Source of the DNA: Puffinus mauretanicus
Lineage: Eukaryota; Chordata; Aves; Procellariiformes; Procellariidae
Assembly (NCBI GenBank): GCA_023333565.1
Contig: JAJKFH010001371.1
Span: 434,001-498,000, forward strand
Reading direction: 5' to 3'
DNA: 64,000 nt
Part shown: in pieces, positions 37,574-48,702 of the stretch
How the letters are laid out: every line of letters starts with the position of its first letter
Position numbering within the stretch: position 1 is the stretch's first letter
Position numbers and translations under genes: made by a program
The notes under the pieces: generated by a model
The model's database searches: none
Told to the model about the DNA's origin: nothing
The model's input: only the letters and a program-made list of their open reading frames with translations

Positions 37574-38110
37574 CTCGAATCCTGTGTTCAGTTCTGGGCC
37601 CCTCACTACAAGAAGGACATGGAGGTGCTGGAGCGTGTCCAGAGGAGGGCAACGAAGCTGGTGAAGGGCCTGGAGCACAAGTCTGATGGGGGGCGGCTGA
37701 GGAACTGGGGGTGTTCAGCCTGGAGAAGAGGAGGCTGAGGGGAGACCTCATCGCGCTCTACAGCTACCTGAAGGGAGGTTGTAGCAAGGTGGGGGTTGGT
37801 CTCTTCTCCCAAGTAACAGCGATAGGACGAGGGGAAATGGCCTCGAGTTGCACCTTGAGGTGCAACTCACACCCACAAAGGGGAGGTTTAAATTGGATAT
37901 TAGGAAAAATTTCTTCACCGAAAGGGTTGCCAAGCCTTGGAACAGGCTGCCCAGGGACGTGGTTGAGTCACCATCCCTGGGGGTATTTAAAAGACGTGTG
38001 GATGTGGTGCTTAGGGACATGGTGTAGTGGTGGACTTGGCAGTGTTAAGTTTATGGTTGGACTCGACAATCTTAAAGGTCTTTTCCAAGCTAAATGATTC
38101 TATGATTCTA
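37574..38110 (+). mobile_element. CR1 LINE, 5'-truncated 3' end (copy 1)
   Basis: The sequence encodes, with interruptions, the C-terminal end of the CR1 ORF2 protein (the region reading [19 protein letters not shown] in intact copies, then [14 protein letters not shown] near 37720-37760). It continues through the short 3' UTR to the octamer-type terminus ATGATTCTATGATTCTA at 38094-38110. CR1 retroposes by target-primed reverse transcription and is nearly always truncated at the 5' end, as here. Compared with the other two young copies it shares the diagnostic 3' segment 'gtggtggacttggcagtg' with copy 2 (40051-40462) and not with the copy at 53466, so copies 1 and 2 belong to the same subfamily. 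It contains a short fold-back insertion at 37845-37868. It is non-functional. Confidence 0.95.
37845..37868. repeat. Perfect 11-bp inverted repeat inside CR1 copy 1
   Basis: GAGTTGCACCT at 37845-37855 is followed after two bases by its exact reverse complement AGGTGCAACTC at 37858-37868. The corresponding place in copy 2 (about 40214-40235) and in the copy at 53466-54585 has only one arm followed directly by the next CR1 sequence. The second arm is therefore an insertion specific to this copy. Confidence 0.85.
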
Positions 38111-38287
38111 CGGTTGTGAGACACCACGGTGTTATGGTTTTGGGGGAATCCATTGTGGATGACAGGTGAAGACAGAATTAATGCCACTATATAAGCACTG
38201 CTGAAATGGCATCAGCAATACTGTATGCTGTCGGAGGCGCACCTCCCCCCCTTCCAGGAAGGATTAATTCAGGCTGGAATGAGTATG

Positions 38288-38560
38288 CACAGGAAAAGGT
38301 TACTAAGATGATCAAGGAATGAAGATCCTATCTTAAGTGAAGAAATCAGAAGGGCTGTGGCTGTTCAGCCAGGTAAGCTGGAATAGAGGAGGAGAGAGGA
38401 CTCCTGTCTGTAAATCCTGCATCTGTGTAAACATTGGCAGAGAGGAGAGAAAGTTAAAGTAATGACTGATGTTGGCACAAAACCTAACAAGTTTAATTGG
38501 GATATAGAGGGGTATGTATAAACTTAAGCAAGAAGTTAGAAGGCTTTTAGCTGTTCCAGG
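38288..38560 (+). mobile_element. Old, diverged CR1 fragment
   Basis: Despite many substitutions the stretch follows the CR1 C-terminal coding region and 3' part in order. It shows a 'gatgatcaaggaatg.agatcctatctta' segment, then 'ggctgttcagcc', then 'gagaggactcctgtctgtaaat', then 'gatgttggcacaa' near 38469, then 'aagttagaaggcttttagctgttccag' at the end. This is the pattern of older CR1 families shared by birds and other reptiles. It lies less than 200 bases downstream of the much younger copy ending at 38110, in the same orientation. It encodes nothing intact. Confidence 0.7.
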
Positions 38561-40050
38561 GATGCCTCAGCTGCTGGGCAATGGCTTTTAGAATAAAAGC
38601 CCTTGCTGTTTCTTTCCAAAGTCTACAACAAAGGCATTATTTGTTCTTCCCCGAGAAGGGAGAGCACATGTCCCAAAACATTTCCAGCAAACGCATGCAC
38701 AGGAGCAGTTTGTGTTCCCTTGCTTGTATTTCTACAAGATTTCATCCTAGGCTGACGCTTGCAACAATTTCTTAAATGAAGAAACTGTTTTTTAATCTAG
38801 TCTCTTTCCTTCTTGTTTTGCCCCGGACTCTCCATTTATATACAAGTGCTACAGGTCTCTCTTGAACTTGCAGGGGTGCAGAGCCACTTCTGCCCTTGCT
38901 AAATTGCTGTTGCATCAAATAAAGGGGAGGGAAGGAGACAGGATGAGCTTTCATGCAGCATCCCTATCGTATCTGCTCAGTCATATCACAGGCAATGTGG
39001 TTTTATGAACTACAGGAACATCTTTTGTGAGCGTAGCGTCTATGCCTGCTTTTGCCTAGTCTAAATGAAGCCTAACGAGCATATGGACAGGTGTGATGGG
39101 TTTGCCCGTGAAAACGGGATGGCGCTCGCAAGCCCAAGCAGTGTCTCCTGCTCTTCCGTCCCTTTTCATTCAGTGCTGAACAAACTGATACCTGAATAAA
39201 GCGCTGTCCTGCTATTTGCATGGGACGTAGAACGTGAGTAAAGACCCGTTGTGGACACTGAAGTATTAGAGCTATACTGGGAGGGGAAGTGGCACCGATT
39301 GCTATGGACTGGTATCAATAGCTTGGGGGTTATTTTAATGGAGGATGGAACTACTACTGGCACTAGGCTTTGTGGAGGCAAATCCTCCATTCGGCTTCTG
39401 GAATAGGGAAAAAGCTAGCAGCTGAAATGCAGCCACACAGAGGTAAAGGCACATTTGCCAAGGAGTAGAAGCTCCTCTGAAAACGTTTTTACTCTGAAAA
39501 CCACGATCATGTCATAGATTTCAAAAGCATCAAGAATAATTTTATCCTCTGTGAAGCCCTGTCCGACCCGCTGTGCAGCCCACCCGCCCTGCCAGAGCGG
39601 TGCCCACCAGAGACCTCCTGTGTGCTGCCCGTGCTGCCGTCCGCAGGCAGACCTCAGCAGCTGGCAGGCGGTGGGGCAGACTCCTGGGCACAGAAAAGTC
39701 TCTGGCGGACATGTCCAATCCGCCTGGTCCGTGACTCAGCGTCCAGAAGTACTTGGTGAGCGGCTGGTCTGTGGTGAGGTCCTTCTCTCATAGGTGCCAC
39801 GCTTTAGTACCCATCTCCTTCAGAGAGCTGACAATGATGTCAGATAAATTTTGCTCAGGCTATTGCTCCTCATTTTTCAACAGCTGGGAAGCAGAAAAGC
39901 TCAGGCTGTTGGTTTTTTAAATTATTTTGTTTAGAAAAAGGAAGGTTGAAAAGGGAAATTAATTTTTTTCAACCAGGTCTAAAAGTATTCATGAGGATGA
40001 TCACCTGCTGACAGCTCAGCTGTAACAGCTATAGTATTTGTTAGCAAGGT
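38561..40050. other. Unique DNA between CR1 copies, no gene recognised
   Basis: No exon, RNA or further repeat is recognisable. The GC- and cysteine-codon-rich frame at 39551-39793 has no domain that I know. Confidence 0.4.
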
Positions 40051-40462
40051 CAAGTCCTATGAGGAGCGGCTGAGGGAACTGGGGGTGTTCAGCCTGGAGA
40101 AGAGGAGGCTGAGGGGAGACCTCATCGCGCTCTACAACTGCCTGGAAGGAGGTTGTAGCGAGGTGGGGGTTGGTCTCTTCTCCCAGGTAACAGCGATAGG
40201 ACGAGAGGAAATGGCCTCAAGTTGCGCCAAGAGAGGTTTAGATTGGACATGAGGAGAAATTTCTTTACTGACAGAGTGGTCAGGCCTTGGAACAGGCTGC
40301 CCAGGGAAGTGGTGGAGTCCCCATCCCTGGAAGTATTTAAAACACGGGTAGATGAGGTGCTTAGGGACATGGTTTAGTGGTGGACTTGGCAGTGTTAAGT
40401 TTATGGTTGGACTCATTGATCTTAAAGGTCTTTTCCAACCTAAATGATTCTATGATCCTATG
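40051..40462 (+). mobile_element. CR1 LINE, 5'-truncated 3' end (copy 2)
   Basis: The element starts within the codons for the YEERLRELG segment of CR1 ORF2 and runs through the [15 protein letters not shown] region, the end of the coding part, and the 3' UTR. It ends with the octamer-type terminus ATGATTCTATGATCCTATG at 40444-40462. Its 3' UTR carries the same 'gtggtggacttggcagtg' segment as copy 1, which places both in one subfamily. The 5' end is truncated without a target duplication that I can see, as usual for CR1. Unlike copy 1 it lacks the fold-back insertion. It has no protein-coding potential. Confidence 0.95.
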
Positions 40463-43400
40463 TTTACTGAGATTTAAAATTAATTAGGAGACATATCTCA
40501 CAAGGTTGAGATGAGCTTATGACATCTTCGGGGAACAGAAAATTTCCATCTCTAGCATTTCCTCTTTCTAAAGCTCTCCTTTTTTGGGAGCTTTATTCTT
40601 TATCACCAGGGTGGTACCAGTTTAAGTACCCTACTTTCCCCCTACTCCTAACTATGCTCCACCCCCAGCCCACCCCCGCATCACGGCACGCTGTTGTATT
40701 GTGATGTCCCCTTATCCACTTTTGGTGTCACATTCTGTCACACAAATGGGCTGCTGTGCCACTGCCAAAAATAAATGCTGTGCTGGCCTTTCCCAAATGC
40801 GTATGGACTCAGCTGGGTCTCCAGGACTTTTTATAGCCCTCCAGTTCAGTCCTATCTTTGGTAGCATCAGCATTTCCATAGCAACCAACTGTGATGTCAA
40901 ACAACATGTTTTTTTGGTGAGAACAGCAGGAAGCAATGAACTCTTCATAAGCAAAGATCCAATTTTCATGCAAATGTCTCTCATAACGTCTGCCACCACC
41001 GCTGTTCATGGTGCTAATCCTCATCACCTCACTGTTACCTTGCTGTCCCCCATCTGTCACACCCACCCATGCCCTTTAGTTTAGTGCACTGCGCACTTCC
41101 TTACAGGAATATGCGCGTACTCTTGGGGGAAAGGTGCGCTCCGTTCAAAGCAAAGGGAAGCAGTAACAGGAATGGAAGAGATGTAGCAGCAGCATTTAAA
41201 TACAAACATCATTTTTTTTCTAAGCCAGAACTAGTGTAACAGGTCAACATCAGCCACCTCCAACCTTTTCCAGTGGTGGGTAGGTTGTAGTGATGTGAAC
41301 TGAGCCTCCTGACAATACTTTCCAGGACCTCTTACAAGCAGGATCTCTAGGGATCTGCAGCCCATAGGGGAAGAATCATGGATTCATGTATTACACTGAC
41401 AGCTCATACGGGAACGAAGCTAACAAATGAGCTTTTAAGCCACAAAGGCTGCATGCTAACCATATCTTAAATAAATGCTCAAGACCACAGATTCTGCCTT
41501 AGCCTTGTCCACCTGCAGTGGTGCCGGTATGCATGTCTTCTAACCCAAAAGACAGCAATGAGCAGTGGGGGATTTCACTTGCAATAGCATCTGTCTGTCT
41601 TTATCTGCAGTACTGCATATTCCTTGGACCAAAACACTCACGTGATGGAGACCGCCCTGTAGTATTAAGGATTAAACCTGTAATTTGTAACATTTTTGAT
41701 TTGTAGGACAGACTTCCCCCCCTACCGAGGGTGGGAGAAACAACATATTGTAACTTAATGCTGCAAAGAGTAGAAATTATCTACTCAGAGCTCTTCTACA
41801 CGTCATCCACTTTGTTGGACCGATTGTGTTTTTTCACTTTAAGTGAACGTATAAGCGTGACTCCTCTATCCACAACAGTGAATGGGGTTCACCCAATTCT
41901 AATTTGGGCAATGAAGAGTCAACGTACTCCTCCCTGCCCAACCTGAATCAACAAATAAATGAGTTTACGTCCTCTTTAATTACAGGTAAGTCACTGGCTC
42001 ATTGGCAGCAGAAAATGCTCTGTGATTTCTCCTGCTTTTAATTCTCTAACACTATAAAATAAGTACATACATATAAAACAGAGCTGAGAGGGAAAAATGA
42101 ATGACTTACTCCCTGGCCCTGCAGAGAAAACAAGTTCACACAAAACCTCCATCTGCGTTTACTACATGGGAAGACACAGGCAGGACTCCTACTCGTCTAC
42201 AAATTGGCTTGCAGACTTGCTTCTCCCCCCTCTCATAGGCACTGGCCGGTGCCCTGCATCCTCTGGTGTCTTCTTGTGACCATGGGAGCGCTGGACCTGG
42301 GGCTCCCCGGCCCAGATGCGGCACATTGCAGCCCTGTGCAGAAAAGGGGATGCGTCAGGCGCTCGGCGTCCCGAGGACAAAGTGTCTCATAGCCTCTGTA
42401 CCAACCACCGGGTGACAAGAATCTCTGCAGCTCCCATCTCATGACTGCCTGAGGTGTAGCTGGGCTGTTTGCTGTGCTGAGCTGGCTGCTGGCTCCAGCA
42501 GCGTGCAAGAGGTCTTCTCTGCATGGCAAGGGATCCTGCACAGTCTGACCTAATACGCTCAGCCTCCATTCACCTTGGTGCAGCCATTAATCCTGAAGCC
42601 TAATGATGGCCACAAACTTGGCAATTATTCAATTAATCATTTAAAAACAAACAAATGCCTTTAAACTCAGTATCACGATAGTTCCCCCATAATATAGCCA
42701 TCACTGTGTGTGTGATTTGCAAAACACTAGAGTTACCGTTGCTTATTACAGACATGCTGCAGTTTATTTCAGTATTGCCACCACTTTGCAAAAATACTTT
42801 CTATCTGTTGGAAAGCTTTTCAGCCAGTCTGATGACAATAATAATTATTTTAGGACAAATCAAGCAAGTCAAAAGAACAAATAAATACTGATACACATTT
42901 TATGACAAAAAATCCTAACAATATAGATAGATAGAATATAAGAGAATATAGATTATATAGAATAACATAAACTTTGCAAGCTAGTTTTTAAATTTTATGG
43001 CAAATTGATTGTTATCCCAAGAAACTTTGTAAGGGTTCTACTTCCTAGCTGTGATGTGCATGATCTTTCCTTTTTATCAACAAAACTTGTTTAAATCTGT
43101 TGAGAAAATGGGTGTTTCTGTGGTCCAAGCACTCACACACATATTCCTTCATGCTTCTGATCAGTTTTAAACACCTGTACCACAGACCCACTCTAAAGAA
43201 TCCATTTCAAGCTGTATACAGAAGTGAGGGACATCATAGTACTAGAACAAGACATACCTCTTCATCATTGTAAGGGAGGCCAAAACAATCCTACATGCTA
43301 ATGAATTTGTGTTACCGGGTTCCTTAATTACTAATCTGGGAGCGTATACCCCAAACTGATTATTTCTTTACCCAGTCTAGAGCAGGTGACTCCTTGCAGC

Positions 43401-46400
43401 AGCAGTAGACGATTATAAACGGGGGCCCAAGAAATCAAAGGCTCAGATGGCAGAGCAAAAAGGGAGCAAAGCTGGGGGTCAGCTGAGTTCCTAGTTAAAA
43501 TCCATCACAACTACTAGGCCCCAAACTGCAGGCCAGGAACATTACGGTCCTGAAAACATCATGTTTTCTCCAGCTGAGCCTGAGTCACTCCAGGCTGTTT
43601 CGCAACCACCCTGGGACGGGATGGAAGGAACGTGCATTCGTCCTCTTCCTAGTCAGAGTAGGAGGCCCACAGCCCTCTGGGACCACGGGCAGGGCAAAAC
43701 ACATCCTCACACTCCTGTCTTGTGCTTCTGGGGTACACTGGCAGGATGGTGAAATCACCTGCAATGGAGCCTGTTCCCAAAGATACCTGGCTGCAGGACT
43801 TTCCATTGACAGCAACCCTCCGTAGACTCCAAAGGGGATTATTAGCCATTGACTGGCCGGAGAGCTTTCACAGGGGCTTGTGTAAGCCCTGAGATCTAGT
43901 TCCATGCTCTGTTATCTAATCCTGAAATTCTTCTGAATTTTCAAAGCCAGTTTTTCATCATCTTTAGCTCTTCTTAACTAAAAACTTAAAATATCTGTGT
44001 TTTGCTTCTTGTAAGTACTAGACCTCTGCACTACTGTTGACCTGTGAGAACCAGAACAGCCTGCAGCTCTGAAAACGAGTCCAAAAGGCGGCCAAAAATC
44101 AGGCACCCAAAAATGATGGGCCACTTTGGAAAGTTTGGCTTTGTTCTCTTTTTGGAGAAGGGAAATAATATCCATGGTATCAGGTAATACAATAAATTGT
44201 TTTGAGATCTTTGGGTAGAAAATGCTAGAACCAGGAAAGCTTTTAGACTGGAGTAGGGGTTAGGACTTTATAAATACCCTTGTGGATAATTAAACCGTTA
44301 ATTAACTGGAACCAGTCTAGGCTGAGAACCAAGTCATTTCTATTAAAGCTGTGGAATTGCTCTACTGACAGGACTCACTGTATTAGAGCATCTCTCTTTA
44401 GAGCACAAGAAACAGACTCAGAGCAGAGTTTTATCCCAAGTCCCTTATAGAGTTAGTCAATGCTGCCCTAGAGACACCCTAGAAAAGCTCTGAGAGGAGC
44501 CAGCTCTTTGTAGTGCACACAAAATACAATATTGCCTGTAATGCTTCATAAACCACAAAGGAGATCAGCTGAGATAACCAGGGTCTTCTCAGGGAAGGTA
44601 GCCAGGTAGCCCCTCCAGGGATTTAGAAAAGGAAAGACCTGTCAGCACTCAAGCAGCCATCATCTTATCTGCTGCTATGCAGATCTTCATGTGCAACACT
44701 ATCAACAGGATGAGGCAAATCAGTGCCCAAGAAATCTCGTTTCTGCCTCTCTCTAGGTTTGGCATTTCAGTGCTAGCAAGAATATTAGAAAGTTTTGTTT
44801 TCTTTCTATCACCAATGTGATTTCCTACGCTCTCACCGGCACACTTAGGTTTATGAACTACGTGCAGAAACTGGTCTTCAGCAACCCCTTTACATTTTGC
44901 CCTTTCAGTTGAAAACTTGGAATGAAATATTGACAGTGTTCTGCATCTGTGTCCAGCAATGGGGAAAAGCAAAAAGCTATGGAAGACCTGTGCAAAATCA
45001 CCTGCTCCTGCTTTTTGGGTTGCACTGTGATTTTTGCAACTGCCCTGCAGTGTCATTTTCTGCAGAGTTTTCTTTGCAACAGTGCTAACAATCGGCCCAG
45101 GGCTAGACGTTATCTTCAGAACATTAACTCATGTTTTGGTTCACGTGCAGTGCCAAAAAAGGGGAAAAAAATAATCTGCTTATTTGTAATCCTAGATAAA
45201 AAATGTTGAGATTCGAAATGGCTAAATTTCATAGCAGACCCTCTACAAGAACCAGCTGTACTTGACCAGGGCTACCTAGTGAACAACCTCCTGTCTGTAT
45301 CATGCTATGAAGTATAATAGGGGATTGTAGCATGACCTGCACCTGGCTGATCAGAAGCTGGTGGTTCTGTGCCCATATATTTGTAGAGATACTGGAATTT
45401 CATTAATTTACTCAGCAAAATTTTATTCACTTTTTCAGTTAGCAAAACCAATTACAGTCACAGAATTTGTTGGTTGTACTAGGTAAAGGCTCAAAGCAAA
45501 GTCCTGAATATTTAGAAGTCTGGAGAGAAAAGGGCAAAAAACCATACATTCGGAAAATGATCCTACTTCTCCTTATGTAAAAAGAAAGGCCGTGTTTACT
45601 ACTGCTAGCAGCAGAAAGGCAAGCTGCAAACATAGTATAGGTTAAAAGAACAAAGCTGGTAGTGCCCTGGCGGCTGCTAGCAAAGGAGGTATCTATAGCT
45701 GCTCTACTCATTATATGAAGTTGACTGGGAGAAGGAGGTAGTTAGAACAAGTGTCTCCGACATCTTCAGGTATGTGCCACTTGGTGTTACTGGTATCACG
45801 TCCTCTTCTCAGCTTGTGCCTAAATGCCTGTATACTGCAGAACCCGGACACCGTTTTTCTATCCTTTCCCTTGGAAATGCCCAGGACTTGGCTGACAGTT
45901 GTTCCAGAGAAGCAGCATAACAAGCACATCTCTCCCTGTCTGCCATGTGCATCGGGAGGGAAACCAAAGCCATCCGTCTGTGCGGGATGCGACTGACACC
46001 GATTCCTGCGCGGTATCGATCCCGCATCCCCATTTCCTCCCTGTAAGCTCACAGCCACTAACACAAGTTGCCTTGGTATACAGGTTAGCGGGGCTTCTGT
46101 GTCTTGCTTGAGCTGGGGGAAACAACAGCACAAGTTGGCGGTAGCCTTGCTGAGTATTTGCCATCCCGTTGGTTCTTCCTGAGGTGGCAGGGACCTTCTC
46201 AGACCCCGCTCAGGTGATGGGCAGGGAAGAAAACAGGGCAACCGGAGGAGCTGAGCTCCCACACGGAGGATGAAGGTGGAAGATGGTGTGCTTCTCCTCG
46301 TTCCTAACCTATGCGGGTCCTGTCTTGATGGCACTCCTTTTTTAGGGAGGTGAGGCCCTTTAGGAAGCCTCTTCTGAGAAATTTCTCTGGGCATATGTGA

Positions 46401-48480
46401 GGGGACAGCTTCTGCCTTGCAGTGAGGAACGAGGTGCCTCGACCGTAGAGAGGCTGACGTGTGATGCCAGAGTGCTTATATGCTGCTCATGAAGCAAGGA
46501 AGGTGTAACTGCTTTTGGAGCTGCTTTGTTTTTTAGTTAAGTTTCCCTAGAATAAGAGACACTGTCCTCTGCCTGCAACTCATTTCCAGACGCCAGGAGC
46601 CCCAAGGAGCTGAGACACCCAGGAGGACAGGCGCTTCCAGCAAGGTGGGAGAAAAGCATCTTCCCATTGATCCAAACCGTTAGCATTCAGAAACTGGTCC
46701 TGACCTCCCCGCAAGCTGTTCGTGTATGTGCTGTGGGGAAGACTTTCCCTGCTCCCTTCCAGCTTCATAATCCCATGGGCCTGTTAATAAAAAGAAGCCA
46801 CAGCACAGGACAGGCAGCTGTTGTGGTGAGACACTGCAAAAAGCTTCCCCAAAAGACAGTATTTATCCCAGGTGATACAGTGGCAGTTGTAATTAAGGAG
46901 GGGCTATGTCCTTCCCTTGCAGGGCTGTCAGTTTTGCACCTCGCCATCTTTTATACTTATTTCCGGGCTGCACAAGCCCGCGTGACTTGTTGCTGTTTGC
47001 TTAGAGGGATCGTTTTGCTTTCCACCAGAAATACCAGATGTCGCTATTTCTCTTTTACTGCTAAAGGGATGGCTCTGCTTGAGGGAAGCCTGATACCGAA
47101 GAGTGGCCCTGAGAGTCTCCCGTCCCCCTGCGGAGCTTCCTCCACACACCTGTATGGACACACCATCGTCCTCTTTCCCTGGCTGCCTTCCCTCTGCACC
47201 CAGAGTCTGTTGTTACATCCCAGAGAACAATGGGATGTTGCCCATAGATAGGACGTTACCCTAAAGATGGGATGTCCTCATAAACCCCCTCCAGACCAGG
47301 CTTAGCCCAGGTTGTCCTGCTAAGCTGACCATGGTCTTGCCCTGGCCTCTCTGCATGAGTAGCACTGGGATTGATAGGCTTTGGGGTAGGTTTTTTCCAC
47401 CCTCCCTGAAATAATCCAGTGATTACGGAGAATGGCAGCAGAATGGCGGCTGTGGCGAGACTGATCACGCTGGGCTGGATACAAACGCAAGCTGGCAGAC
47501 CAGCCAGAGGATCGAGGCAGGAAGACATGACGGCTGCGGATTTGGAGCACCTTTGGGGCATGTATTTGTGTGTGAAAGGCATGAAAGAAAATGGTTACTG
47601 ACTAAAAAGACCAGCTAGAAGCTCTGAGTGAGCTCCATCTTCGTGTTATCCATCTTTATTATGGTAATGCCTGCAGGATTCAACCCTTCTGCTAGGAGTG
47701 GGGCCAAGTAAGGAAGCTCACCCGTCCCTTCTGGAGCCCCTTCTACAGAGGTCTCTCCTACATCCTTGGCCGATGGCTTCTCTATGAAAGCTGGGACAAG
47801 CCTGGTTTTCACCCCTTGCTTGTGCCAGGGCTCCTTTAGGACAAAGACTGTTGCTGCATTTTGCCCACCCCCTAAAGGCATGTCTCTGTATGGGGGAACA
47901 AGGGAGGAATCTGCCAATCCACATCCACGTGGCTGGGCGAAGGGAGGCACGAGACCTTTTCTTCTGGGCCACTGAACAGGAAGGAAAAACTCAGGGAAAA
48001 TCTCTTCCAGCTGCTTTTGCTCATTCACTGCTTCTGAGCAAGACGTTTTTCTCCTTCGGGCACGAAGGAGGTTGGGCATATTCTCCTCAGAGCCCAACCC
48101 CACGTCAGGCACAAGGAAGGTGGCTATTTCCCAACACCCTCTCCCTCTTCACAGCTGAATTCAAGGGCAGATCCTCTGATTCTCTTCAGCCACTGAGGAT
48201 GTGGCAGGCTGCGTCGGAGAGCAGGCTGGTCTCTGCATGCCCGGGAGGACACATGGCCCCAGGCTGGCTGTCCCTGCTCCGAGCCCCACGGAGCTGGTGC
48301 CATCCCTGCCTTTCAGACTTTGGACTGAGCAGCTCCAATCAGCAGATTGTGAATGACTCAAATGCTCTTCATCAGCAGATGTGGAATCTTCCCCTTTCAC
48401 TCTCCAGGAAGGGGAAAGAGACGGATTTATTCACTTTACTGGGGTGGCAGAGGACAGAAACAAACTGTAAAAAGGAACAG
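40463..48480. other. Unique DNA, no gene recognised
   Basis: The interval has no recognised repeats apart from an imperfect ATAG/ATATAG microsatellite at 42921-42965. The longest open frame, 45711-46394 minus (227 codons), is proline-, arginine- and serine-rich, shows no domain, overlaps open frames on the other strand, and contains a CpG-clustered spot at about 45980-46030. I do not accept it as a gene without transcript evidence. Other frames of 190-215 codons (46667-47251 plus, 47851-48492 plus) likewise lack recognisable features and overlap frames on the opposite strand. Confidence 0.4.
42921..42965 (+). repeat. Imperfect ATAG microsatellite
   Basis: Units of ATAG and ATATAG with point changes over about 45 bases of A/T/G sequence. 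A decayed tetranucleotide repeat. Confidence 0.7.
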
Positions 48481-48680
48481 CATATTCTCTGACATTATTA
48501 AAATCCTGAGGCTTAATGCATGCAATCTGCCCTTCCAGCCCTCTCATGAGTGATATTCTAATTTGCATCCAATTACAAATAAAGTGTGCACCATTTAACT
48601 TTCTAAGGGAACTCTGACAAGCTGACATGTGAGATGCTCCTCGTAGCTTAATGATAAACTGGGTGCAGAGAGCTACTGCA
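48481..48680. promoter_or_regulatory. Candidate conserved non-coding element with POU octamer
   Basis: The stretch contains ATTTGCAT (48561-48568), which is the POU-factor octamer on the minus strand. It is followed at once by CAATTA (48570-48575), a homeodomain core, with TAATGCATGCAAT at 48514-48526 and TAATGATAAA at 48649-48658. Octamer plus adjacent homeodomain words in repeat-free AT-rich DNA are frequent in vertebrate developmental enhancers. Only motif content supports this; conservation across species was not examined. Confidence 0.25.
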
Positions 48681-48682
48681 AC

Positions 48683-48702
48683 TGTGTGTGTGCGCGTGTG
48701 GT
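48683..48702 (+). repeat. Short TG repeat
   Basis: About twenty bases of TG with CG interruptions (tgtgtgtgtgcgcgtgtg). A short dinucleotide repeat directly right of the octamer-containing stretch. Confidence 0.7.

Noticed and set aside
37433..37812. Minus-strand open frames over CR1 copy 1, and similar frames over copies 2 and 3
   Set aside because: They are antisense readings of CR1 and not genes.
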